Below are positions 6,764-14,773 of a stretch of DNA of 18,407 bases, piece after piece; positions within the stretch are counted from its first letter, which is position 1; every line of letters starts with the position of its first letter. The notes below the pieces were generated by a model. That model was not told the DNA's origin and did no database searches. It saw nothing but the letters and a program-made list of their open reading frames with translations. The translations under genes were made by a program, and so were the position numbers. This DNA is from Gallibacter sp963558965 (GTDB lineage: Bacteria > Bacillota > Clostridia > Peptostreptococcales > Anaerovoracaceae): positions 1 through 18,407 of the forward strand of contig CAUWIT010000023.1 in the NCBI GenBank assembly GCA_963558965.1. The letters run 5' to 3'.

Positions 6764-8680
6764 TTAAAATAAGTTTCTCTTATACATCATGTATAGATAT
6801 GCAAGTTCTTCAACTTTTTCGTTCATTTCTATCTGTAGGTCAGATGCTTTTTGATAATCCCCTGCATCTAGTGAGTTGATTATACGTGCTAATAGACATG
6901 GTTCTGTCAATGTGTTTCTGCCTAGATAGTTTCTTAGCTTATCTATTTTTGTCCAGTAAGCTACGTCGTAGTCTGCACAGTCTCCATCAACATGCTGTTT
7001 AGTCATAGTTCTGATTAAGTCCATGTTGTTAGGAATGATTCTGTCGTGAAGTTCGACTGCCCATTGATTTAGCATTGCCTGTCTGTATGACTCAAGTGTT
7101 AAGTCATTCATAACGTTACCGCTGTTTAATATATGCAATTTGTCTGCATCGTCTTCAAATGCACAGATGTTTTCCCAAACTGTTCTTGGGGCTCTGCCGA
7201 AAAATACATCACGTTCTGCTGGAGTATAGCTTTCATAAACGTTTTCTTCACTTCTGTAAATACGATCTGTTTCCAAATAGAAATCTTCTTCTCCCATTTT
7301 CTTGGAGATTGATTTTTCTAGTTCTTCTGATGTTTTACCATTTTCTAGTGCATGTCTGATACCATCTAACATAGCCATATAAGCTGCCGCTACGATTAGG
7401 TAAGTGTTTGCTGTTGGACAAGGTCCTCTTAACTCAAATCTTGTAGCTAACTTGTTGTTAATATCTCTAATCAAACCAACTAAAACTGTTCTGTTTCTTG
7501 ATGGTAAGTTTGGATTGTGGCCTAGTGAAGTTACTACGCAAACTGGTGCTTCGTAACCTGGCTTCAATCTGTTAAATGCATCGTTGTTTGGTGCTACAAA
7601 TGGATTTACTGCTTCGTAGTTTTTCAACAGTCCCATAAGTGCTCCAAATCCTATTGGACTTGCAAAATCTTTTGTCATATCCTTAGGGCTAAACAAGTTT
7701 ACCAACTTGCCATTTTTTAGTTTAACTGCAACACCTAGGTGAGTGTGTTCACCACTGCCTGCAATGCCAGGTAATGGTTTTGCTGCAAATGTAACTTCTA
7801 GTCCATGTACTCTAAATACGTCTCTAACGATGTATTTAACCATGTTTTCATTGTCAGCTGCCTGTAGTGCAGTTGAATATTTCCAGTCGATTTCAAGCTG
7901 TTCCATAATATGGTCGTAAGTGCCCGCATTGCTCATCTTCGCCTTAACTCCACCAACTTCTTTATGGCCCATTTCTACTTCGAAACCGTATTTATCTAAA
8001 ACGATAAGTGTTTTTTCAAGAGCAGTTCTAACTGGTCCGACTGTTCTCTTCCAGTACTGTTCTTTTAACACCTGTGCAGTGGATAGTTCTTCTCTATCTG
8101 TTTGATCATCTGGAGTTTTTACCCAAAATTCAAGTTCAGTAGCTGATGTTAAAACAAATTTATCTATTTCATCAACACTGTCAAAATCAAGATTTTCAAA
8201 TACGTAAGGATTTTCTTTTAGTATTTTATACATTTCCTCTTCAAAGTATTTGATGCTATCTCTTAAAATTACTCTCGAACCTACCTCGGCAACATCGTTG
8301 TGAATTAGAAACGATGGTATTCTCAATGTGCCTATTGGTAAATTAGTTTTTTCATGTATATGTATTAAGTTATGGTCTACATACCAGTTTACATCTTTAT
8401 CTGGTACGATATCAACTTTTGCGTTATTTAAAACAGCAATGTTAGGAAGGACTACTGATGACCCATCAGTCTGAACCCCAGTTGTCATAAGCTTTTCATA
8501 ATCCTCTAAAAAAGCATGCACTGGGATTTTTTCATCTGTGTCATTGCCGCTCATATCTATCCCCACAAAGGAAACAAATTTTATCTCTGGGTGTGCTTTT
8601 AATATCTGGGTCAAATCTTCCTTATTGTGTTTTTCTGGTGGGATACAATAAAGCATCTTATCTAAGTCACAGTTAAACAT
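6764..8680 (-). CDS. Glutamine synthetase, long divergent class
   Basis: Predicted to join ammonia and glutamate using ATP. The 638-aa protein is much longer than ordinary GS I (about 440-470 aa) but shorter than GS III (about 700 aa). Recognisable elements in order: the beta-grasp motif TDGSS (71-75); metal-ligand Glu182 and Glu184 in ATELEFW; Glu241 in GHKEVGG; a probable further ligand, Glu263, in QLEIDW; His312/His314 in SGEHTHLG; the RLKPGYEAP substrate segment (371-379); SRNRT (394-398); and RFELRGPCPTAN with Glu416 and Arg418. About 15 extra residues separate Glu241 from Glu263, and a roughly 190-residue C-terminal extension, probably helical, follows the catalytic core. No typical adenylylation loop was recognised. 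The ribosome site AGAGGAGGTATAA is strong. A related gamma-glutamyl ligase activity cannot be excluded. Confidence 0.88.
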   Translation of the reverse strand: MFNCDLDKMLYCIPPEKHNKEDLTQILKAHPEIKFVSFVGIDMSGNDTDEKIPVHAFLEDYEKLMTTGVQTDGSSVVLPNIAVLNNAKVDIVPDKDVNWYVDHNLIHIHEKTNLPIGTLRIPSFLIHNDVAEVGSRVILRDSIKYFEEEMYKILKENPYVFENLDFDSVDEIDKFVLTSATELEFWVKTPDDQTDREELSTAQVLKEQYWKRTVGPVRTALEKTLIVLDKYGFEVEMGHKEVGGVKAKMSNAGTYDHIMEQLEIDWKYSTALQAADNENMVKYIVRDVFRVHGLEVTFAAKPLPGIAGSGEHTHLGVAVKLKNGKLVNLFSPKDMTKDFASPIGFGALMGLLKNYEAVNPFVAPNNDAFNRLKPGYEAPVCVVTSLGHNPNLPSRNRTVLVGLIRDINNKLATRFELRGPCPTANTYLIVAAAYMAMLDGIRHALENGKTSEELEKSISKKMGEEDFYLETDRIYRSEENVYESYTPAERDVFFGRAPRTVWENICAFEDDADKLHILNSGNVMNDLTLESYRQAMLNQWAVELHDRIIPNNMDLIRTMTKQHVDGDCADYDVAYWTKIDKLRNYLGRNTLTEPCLLARIINSLDAGDYQKASDLQIEMNEKVEELAYLYMMYKRNLF

Positions 8681-8704
8681 TTATACCTCCTCTTGTAATT
8701 GACA

Positions 8705-8730
8705 TGACCGTGCATTGTTTTGCACGGTCA
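8705..8730 (-). other. Perfect hairpin between UPF0182 and glutamine synthetase genes
   Basis: TGACCGTGCA and TGCACGGTCA form a perfect 10-bp stem with a 6-nt loop. No run of T follows on the minus strand, so termination would be inefficient at best. It may be an attenuator, an mRNA processing site or a stabilising 3' structure that lowers transcription into the glutamine synthetase gene. Confidence 0.55.
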
Positions 8731-8741
8731 ATATCATCAAA

Positions 8742-11669
8742 TTATTTCAATTTTTTCAGATAATCTTCTAGATCATCCATGTATTCACCGTATTTAGCCC
8801 AGTCGCCATCTTTTTGTGCATCTATAGCACTTTGATAAGCTTCGTTGGCCTTGTCAATTAACTCTTTTGTACTAGCTTGCTTATCGCTACCTGTAGAACT
8901 ACTACTTGAGTTAGGCTTATCTTTTGAAGTTCCATCGCCAAACAATACATTTAGAGCTTCACCTAAAGTTTTTTCGTAAGCAATCTTATCGCCGTAAGCA
9001 ACTATTACTCTCTTAACTTCTGGGATTGAAGACTCAGCAGCTTCAAGGTAAACTGGTTCAACATATAGCAATGACTCTTCAATAGGTATTACAAACATAT
9101 TACCTCTAGAATACTTAGATCCAGCACTGTTCCATAGTGAAAATTCCTTTGAAATCTCAGTATCCTGGTCAATTTGAGCCTCTATCTGTCTTGGACCGTA
9201 AACAACCTTGCTCTTTGGAAGCTTGTAAATAACTAACTCACCATAATTTTCACCATCATTTCTAGCTATCATAAGCCCTGTCATATTTTTCTTACCCTTA
9301 GTAGTAAAAGGTATAGAGCTTACAAACTCTGCATTTTTTTCACCTGGTAAATTCATAATATAGTAGTTAGGTTCCATGTCTTGTTCTTCAGTACCATAGA
9401 TTTCCTTAGCTATATCCCAAAGGTCTTCGTTTTGGTAAAATACTCTTACATCATTCATATGATATTTAGTATAAACTTTTGCCTGAGTATCAAATAGCTC
9501 AGCTGGATATCTCATATGAGCCTGAAGTCCTTTAGGCATCTCATCTTTACTCTTAAATAGAGATGGATAAATCTTTTTAAATGTCATAGCAATAGGATCT
9601 TTTTCATCTACTACATAGTAGTTAACATCTCCATTGTATGCATCAACAACTACCTTAACTGAGTTTCTTACATAGTTAGTCTTAGTGTTGGCAACATCAT
9701 ACGGTTCAGAATACGGGAATTGAGTACTTGTTGTATAAGCGTCTATCATCCAATAAAGTCTGCCGCCTTCTGTAACTATATATGGATCCTTATCATATTT
9801 TAGGTAAGGCATAATAGTTTCAACACGCTTTTTAATATTTCTATTGATAATAATCTTAGATTTGCTATCAATATTTGAAGATACTAAAAGTTTTAAGTTG
9901 TGTTCTTTAGCTGCAAACATCACTCTATTAAATAAGTTTAGCTTAATACCAGCAGTTCCCTCATATCTAGCATATTCATTGCTATCTCCATTTGGATAGT
10001 CAAACTCATCTTCCTTAGCACCTACAATAGCATACTCATTTGTAAGTTCACCAAAGTAGATTTCAGGTCTGCTAATTTTAATTTCCTTTACATCTGATAC
10101 TGGAGGGATATTATCAATCATCATTTCAGGCTGACCACTAGATGTGATTTCATCAACCCTTGAAAGAGTAACACCGTATCCATGTGTGTATTTTAGATGT
10201 TTATTTAGCCATGTCTGACTGATTTTTTCCTCATCAATTTCTCTAGCAGATAAAAATGTCTGAGTGTAATCCCCATTTACCATATATCTGTCTACATCAA
10301 CATCTTTAAATGTATAATACTGTCTAATTGACTGAGTCTGATTGTAGAACTTTTCAGTCGGTGAATAGTCATTGATACGAATATTTGAAATAGTCTCATC
10401 GTTGTTTTTAATATCTTCGCTAGTCAAATCGTTATTTGCTGCAAAAGATTTAGTAGTAACATTGTCAAGACCATAAGCCTTTTGAGTATATTCGATATTT
10501 TTTTCTAGATACTTGCTTTCTTTTGCTATTTCATTTGGAGAAACAACTAAGTTTTGTACTGCAATTGCAGCTCCTGTACCTAGTAGACTTACACAAATCA
10601 TAACGATTGGCACTACTGCAATCATCTTTGTCTTATGTTTTTTAACACCAACAATTACAGTAATAGCACCGATAATAGATAGTGCTATTAAAATTCTATA
10701 AACCCATAAAGTAATAGTTACATCTGTATAACCAGCACCGTAAACTGTACCATTGTGAGCATGTAACAATTCAAACTGCTTCAATGCAAAATGCACAGCT
10801 ATCATAATAAATAGCAATACACCAGCAATAATTAACTGCTTTGAAGCAATTGTAAATAACTGTTTTACATTTTCATCATCAAAAGTTGTTTTTTGCTTTT
10901 TACCAGCATTTCCAAAAACCTGACCCATTTTTTCAAATGGTGTGCCTTTAAACTGGTTGTTAAATTGGCTATCTTCACTTTGGGAATAATCCTGTCCGTA
11001 AGTTGTGTTATCAAATCTATCATACTCGCGGAATGGGTTACTGCCGCTGCCATTAGATGTTGTTTCATCTTTAAACATTCGCGGTGTATGCTTTGACATA
11101 AGCACTCCGTAGTAAACAAATGTCAATATTAAAAATACCGCAAGCACTGTTATAAGCAGTGAGTTTAACTGATGCAAAAAGTCTAGTTTAAACACATAAA
11201 ACGATACATCTAATCCAAACAGAGGATCGTCATATCCAAAGTCTGTACTGTTTGCAAATTGTAGCGAGCTGAACCAAAGGTTTTTAACTGCAAAAAATGT
11301 AACTATGGCACCGAAAATAGCAGCCATTGCCCATGAAATTCCATTTATACTCTTTGATTCATCTAAATCATTTGACATGATTTTTTTGTAATAACCTTTT
11401 TTAATTAACTTAAAGTATAGATAAGCTAATATAGTTATTACTAGGAATGTCGGTATACCGATTTTTAGCTGAGTAAATAATTTTTTGAAAAATACTCCAA
11501 CATATCCTAATTCTTTAAACCACATAAAGTCCGTAATGTATCCTATAAGCGATACGAATATCGCCAAAATTATAAGGATAACAAGTAGGACATACTTCCC
11601 CTTGCCATTGTCATTGCGCTTTTTTTCTTTTGGTGGTTTAGCGCTTTTAGGCTTCATCTTAATTTTCAC
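8742..11669 (-). CDS. UPF0182 family multi-pass membrane protein
   Basis: A member of the uncharacterised UPF0182/COG1615 family; function unknown. It is 975 aa from the GTG at 11669. I chose this start because GAGGAGG lies six bases before it; an upstream in-frame ATG at 11693 has no ribosome site and would turn the AGGAGG into Arg-Arg. After a basic N-terminus there are seven predicted helices at about 26-44, 70-89, 112-130, 169-190, 276-296, 320-341 and 349-372. A large extracytoplasmic region then runs to the C-terminus. Family signatures include DFMWFKELGY, DPLFGLDVSFYVFKL, GAGYTDV, KAYGLD, DVDVDRYMVNG and THGYGVTLS. A hydrophilic insertion (about 200-262) separates helices 4 and 5, and a serine-rich linker precedes the terminal helical segment. 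It follows the zinc-ribbon gene by 30 nt. Confidence 0.93.
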   Translation of the reverse strand: MKIKMKPKSAKPPKEKKRNDNGKGKYVLLVILIILAIFVSLIGYITDFMWFKELGYVGVFFKKLFTQLKIGIPTFLVITILAYLYFKLIKKGYYKKIMSNDLDESKSINGISWAMAAIFGAIVTFFAVKNLWFSSLQFANSTDFGYDDPLFGLDVSFYVFKLDFLHQLNSLLITVLAVFLILTFVYYGVLMSKHTPRMFKDETTSNGSGSNPFREYDRFDNTTYGQDYSQSEDSQFNNQFKGTPFEKMGQVFGNAGKKQKTTFDDENVKQLFTIASKQLIIAGVLLFIMIAVHFALKQFELLHAHNGTVYGAGYTDVTITLWVYRILIALSIIGAITVIVGVKKHKTKMIAVVPIVMICVSLLGTGAAIAVQNLVVSPNEIAKESKYLEKNIEYTQKAYGLDNVTTKSFAANNDLTSEDIKNNDETISNIRINDYSPTEKFYNQTQSIRQYYTFKDVDVDRYMVNGDYTQTFLSAREIDEEKISQTWLNKHLKYTHGYGVTLSRVDEITSSGQPEMMIDNIPPVSDVKEIKISRPEIYFGELTNEYAIVGAKEDEFDYPNGDSNEYARYEGTAGIKLNLFNRVMFAAKEHNLKLLVSSNIDSKSKIIINRNIKKRVETIMPYLKYDKDPYIVTEGGRLYWMIDAYTTSTQFPYSEPYDVANTKTNYVRNSVKVVVDAYNGDVNYYVVDEKDPIAMTFKKIYPSLFKSKDEMPKGLQAHMRYPAELFDTQAKVYTKYHMNDVRVFYQNEDLWDIAKEIYGTEEQDMEPNYYIMNLPGEKNAEFVSSIPFTTKGKKNMTGLMIARNDGENYGELVIYKLPKSKVVYGPRQIEAQIDQDTEISKEFSLWNSAGSKYSRGNMFVIPIEESLLYVEPVYLEAAESSIPEVKRVIVAYGDKIAYEKTLGEALNVLFGDGTSKDKPNSSSSSTGSDKQASTKELIDKANEAYQSAIDAQKDGDWAKYGEYMDDLEDYLKKLK

Positions 11670-11699
11670 TTTTTTCCTCCTCAAACAAATCATGTTTTA

Positions 11700-14141
11700 C
11701 TAAGCTTCGCTTACGTCGCTTACCTGTAATTTTTGATCTGCTTCTTTGATTTCATATACATTTTGTGTGCTTTTTCCGTCTATTGTTTCAATAACCCAAA
11801 CGTAATAAGCATTGCCTGCGACTTTTATATCGCCTATTTCTAGAGTTTCAAAACTTGTGATTTTAGCTTTGCTATCAACTTCTTTTTTCAACTCCTGTGA
11901 AATATTGCTATTAGCCACTACTATGTTGTAAATCTTTTGGTCATTATCATTTATCAATGCTACTTTTTGAGATTCAAAAGCGATAATTGTTCCAACTATT
12001 TCTTGATCATAGTAATGAGTAGTGCCATCTTCATCTTGATACCAAACATTTGTCTGGATTTCTTTTACATCTTTTAGATTTGCTATACTGTAGCTTTTGC
12101 TGCTATCGTATTTAGCTGATTCATTGTACTTAATATTGGCAATATTATTTTTATAATTGTTGTCAATTTCTAGCTGTATTAAACCGGATTTATCTTCTAC
12201 CAATCCTTCACGAACACTGTCATCATTTGATGCTTCTTTTGATTTATCATCACTTGTAAATTTGCTTATAACAGTGTCTGCAACTTTATCCATATAGCTT
12301 GAAACAGCTGTATTTGGAAATGCGATCCTAATTACTAAAAGAGCTGCAACCACAACGATTATAATGCTTAATATACAAATAGCAACTTTTGTGCCTTTGC
12401 CACGTTTATACTTTTCATCGTCATCATCAAAAAACTCTCTAGCAAGTTCCTGAGTAGTTTCTTCTTTTTTAGTTGGATCGATAATAACTCTTGCTATTTC
12501 CGGTTCTTTATCCTCTTCATCTTCAGATTTTTCCTCATCTGTTTCGGCGTCAGATGTCAAAATCTTGGCATCAGATGTCAAATTTGAGTCATCATCTGTC
12601 AATTTTTCGGCATTGGCTGCTTCAGCTTCTGCCTTTTCTTTTTCTTCTTTTTGTTGCTGTGCTTTCTTTTTTAATGATACAGAAAGAGGCTCGTCGTTTT
12701 CTGGTTCGAAAACCACTTTAGCAACTTCCGGTTCATCTTCTTCTATGTCAGCAGGTTCCTCCACCTCATCGATAACTGGTTCTTCAATTGATTTTTCAGA
12801 AGCAATCTCGTATTTAGCTGGCTCTTCCTTAAGCGATTCAAATCCAACTTCGGCTGATTCTTCAACAATTGGTTCTGCGATTGGTTCTGAAACCGGTTCA
12901 GCAACTGGTTCAATAGCTTCTTTTTCAGCTTTTTCAGCTTCCATTGCTTTCAACTTTTCAGCCTGTCTCTGTTCTAGCTCTTCCTTAGGTACGTAGTAAG
13001 GATCATCGAAAAACAACTCTCTAGCTTTAACCATTTCCTCTAGCTGAGTAGTACCTTCAACTGCTCTACCAGTTTTTACATCCATAAAGCTTGAGATATC
13101 ATCCTCAAATCCACCTACATCGCATTTTCTCTCAATGCGTTCGTACTCTTTATCAAGTAGCTTTTGGAACTCTTCTTTTTTTCTATTAAAAGTATAGAAC
13201 TTATCTATCTTTTTCTTTTCCTTGTTTATTGCTGCCCCTTCCAAAGTTTCGACAGCTTTTGGCGCAATCTCGTCGAAAAGGCTTTTTTTTGGTTCTGGTC
13301 TACTGGGACGCACCTCTTCCTCTTTTACAGCTGTCTTATGATCTTCATCTGACTTAACATCCAACTTAACATCTGGCTTAGATGTTTCAGCCACTTCAGT
13401 CGGTTCAATCGATTCAGAAACCTCTACATGTTCAGGCTCTTTTATATCGTCAACAATAGCCGAAGTCATCTCTGGCTCATCAGCTCTTAGTCTTTCGACA
13501 CCTGAGTCAGTTACCTCAAGAGCGATACCACCAGTTGGCTGCTCGATTTCTACAACTTTGTCGCTTTTAAATCCAGTAAAATCAATAGGCGCTGTATTTC
13601 TAGTTACTACAGACTCTCTGCTCTTTGGCAAATCGTTTTGCGCCCCTGGCATGCTGTAGCTGTGATCCTTAAACATATTAGGTATCTCAAGACGATCCAA
13701 AGTTTTTTTCTTTTCCTCAGCCTCTTGTTCTATTCTAGCTTCCTCAGCCGCCTTAGCCTCTTCAGCTTCTTTTGCAGCCTTAGCCGCCTCAGCTTCCTGA
13801 TCCTTTTTAAGCTCTTCCTTTAGCTCCTCGTTTTCAGTTACGCTAGGCATCGCCTCTTCATTTTGCTTAACAATTTCCTTGTGAAGGAACATATCATCGC
13901 TCCTCCATCTAATATTTGCATCTTCAGTCTTGCGCGGTTTGTTTGAAGGGAATTCCTTTAAATCCCAAACCATTTCATCTACAGGTGACATCACCTTGAT
14001 ATTATCGGTAGATTTTTCTTTTTTGTCAGTCTCAAACATTTTTTCATCGTCAGTAACTTCTGGCACTTCGATTTTAGCACCACAATTACTGCAAAAATTT
14101 TCATTTCCCGCTAAGAATTTGCCACATTTTTTACAGTACAT
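11700..14141 (-). CDS. Zinc-ribbon, acidic-linker, one-helix membrane protein
   Basis: I do not recognise a named family beyond the N-terminal zinc ribbon. Of 813 residues, 1-23 carry Cys3-x2-Cys6 and Cys17-x2-Cys20. Then about 560 residues are strongly charged, rich in Glu, Lys, Ala and Pro, and probably disordered or coiled (for example the Ala/Glu/Lys stretch at 116-146 and EPVAEPVSEPIAEP at 411-424). One transmembrane helix lies at 585-607 after a basic KRGKGTK. About 200 residues follow outside, with a folded-looking part at 650-810. Lys/Arg before the helix predict the zinc ribbon inside. Short motifs recur: EPEVAKVVFEP (470-480) and EPEIARVIIDP (546-556); ARELFFDD and AREFFDDD. The start has GGAGGTATT. 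It lies 14 nt after the one-helix gene and 30 nt before UPF0182. Confidence 0.88.
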   Translation of the reverse strand: MYCKKCGKFLAGNENFCSNCGAKIEVPEVTDDEKMFETDKKEKSTDNIKVMSPVDEMVWDLKEFPSNKPRKTEDANIRWRSDDMFLHKEIVKQNEEAMPSVTENEELKEELKKDQEAEAAKAAKEAEEAKAAEEARIEQEAEEKKKTLDRLEIPNMFKDHSYSMPGAQNDLPKSRESVVTRNTAPIDFTGFKSDKVVEIEQPTGGIALEVTDSGVERLRADEPEMTSAIVDDIKEPEHVEVSESIEPTEVAETSKPDVKLDVKSDEDHKTAVKEEEVRPSRPEPKKSLFDEIAPKAVETLEGAAINKEKKKIDKFYTFNRKKEEFQKLLDKEYERIERKCDVGGFEDDISSFMDVKTGRAVEGTTQLEEMVKARELFFDDPYYVPKEELEQRQAEKLKAMEAEKAEKEAIEPVAEPVSEPIAEPIVEESAEVGFESLKEEPAKYEIASEKSIEEPVIDEVEEPADIEEDEPEVAKVVFEPENDEPLSVSLKKKAQQQKEEKEKAEAEAANAEKLTDDDSNLTSDAKILTSDAETDEEKSEDEEDKEPEIARVIIDPTKKEETTQELAREFFDDDDEKYKRGKGTKVAICILSIIIVVVAALLVIRIAFPNTAVSSYMDKVADTVISKFTSDDKSKEASNDDSVREGLVEDKSGLIQLEIDNNYKNNIANIKYNESAKYDSSKSYSIANLKDVKEIQTNVWYQDEDGTTHYYDQEIVGTIIAFESQKVALINDNDQKIYNIVVANSNISQELKKEVDSKAKITSFETLEIGDIKVAGNAYYVWVIETIDGKSTQNVYEIKEADQKLQVSDVSEA

Positions 14142-14155
14142 AATACCTCCAAATC

Positions 14156-14611
14156 TTAGTCATTTATAAGTTTCTCTATTTCCTCTCTAGTGTAGGTTTT
14201 TCCACTTTTACCCACATTGTAATTATCTTTAACTATATCGTCATCACAGGCTTTTTCCTGTGCAACCATCATTTTTCGTATTTCTTCAAGTACATCTGGC
14301 CCGTCATCATCTGTTTCCGACACATCAGAAGCAGGAATGTCATCTTCGTTGATTGCAGCGCGTAGCGTTTCCTTATCTATCGGCGGTGCAGCATCGCCAG
14401 AAATGTCATTCCTAATTATTTCCCTAATAACAATGTCCGGTTTTTTAGGAGTTAGCTTGTTATCTATCTGTTCCAAGGTCTTGTGTTGATGATTTGTTTT
14501 GATAAACCAAGCAACCAATCCGATAATTGCAAGAAGCGCTATGGTCACAACGCTAATTGCGATAATCAAGTCAACTCTGTCTATATTTAAAACGAGCTTT
14601 ATGCTTCCCAT
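14156..14611 (-). CDS. 151-aa one-helix membrane protein
   Basis: I do not recognise this protein. A single hydrophobic helix at about 14-36 is followed by WFIKTNHQHK and then a hydrophilic, acidic tail (DDD clusters at about 101-103 and 123-125). The positive flank after the helix predicts a cytoplasmic tail. The C-terminus, GKTYTREEIEKLIND, looks like a short helical docking or binding motif. The ATG is preceded by AGAGAGGGATTTGTACA, an acceptable site with slightly long spacing. It is the first gene after the promoter at 14661-14689 and ends 14 nt before the zinc-ribbon gene. Both proteins combine one helix with a long acidic cytoplasmic region, which suggests they work together; that is inference. 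Confidence 0.82.
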   Translation of the reverse strand: MGSIKLVLNIDRVDLIIAISVVTIALLAIIGLVAWFIKTNHQHKTLEQIDNKLTPKKPDIVIREIIRNDISGDAAPPIDKETLRAAINEDDIPASDVSETDDDGPDVLEEIRKMMVAQEKACDDDIVKDNYNVGKSGKTYTREEIEKLIND

Positions 14612-14641
14612 TGTACAAATCCCTCTCTTCCGTCATTTGTC

Positions 14642-14656
14642 GGTAGGTATACTACC
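14642..14656. repeat. Inverted repeat at the minus-strand start site
   Basis: GGTAG and CTACC form 5-bp arms around GTATA. The element straddles the position where transcription from the promoter at 14661-14689 should begin, a usual place for a repressor site. The arms are short, so it could be chance. Confidence 0.35.
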
Positions 14657-14660
14657 CAAC

Positions 14661-14689
14661 ATTATACTATATGCGGTTTTTTATTGCAA
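14661..14689 (-). promoter_or_regulatory. Promoter of the long minus-strand run
   Basis: On the minus strand, TTGCAA (14684-14689) and a perfect TATAAT (14661-14666) are separated by 17 bp. This gives a leader of about 43 nt before the 151-aa protein gene. Its -35 lies 20 bp from the -35 of the divergent xpaC promoter, so a single regulator could affect both directions. Confidence 0.75.
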
Positions 14690-14709
14690 ATAAATGGATA
14701 AAAAAACCA

Positions 14710-14739
14710 TTGATTTTTACAAGTTCAATAGTTTATAAT
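14710..14739 (+). promoter_or_regulatory. Promoter of xpaC-like gene
   Basis: TTGATT (14710-14715) and TATAAT (14734-14739) are separated by 18 bp. Transcription should begin near 14746, just before the AAGGAGG ribosome site at 14762-14768. Confidence 0.7.
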
Positions 14740-14773
14740 TTATACAGAATTTATCTTAAATAAGGAGGCTCCA

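Noticed and set aside
3939..8680. A dedicated polyamine-glutamylation pathway formed by the decarboxylase and the glutamine synthetase-like protein
   Set aside because: SerRS separates them, and the synthetase keeps ordinary glutamine synthetase motifs; no transporter, oxidase or hydrolase of such a pathway is nearby.
10865..11119. An 84-codon minus-strand frame inside the UPF0182 gene
   Set aside because: It is a second reading frame within the UPF0182 coding sequence, in the region of the hydrophilic insertion, with no ribosome site.
12565..12996. A long serine-rich open frame on the plus strand
   Set aside because: It is the antisense of the Glu/Asp/Ala-rich linker of the zinc-ribbon gene, which automatically gives a low-complexity Ser/Phe frame; no ribosome site or own domain.
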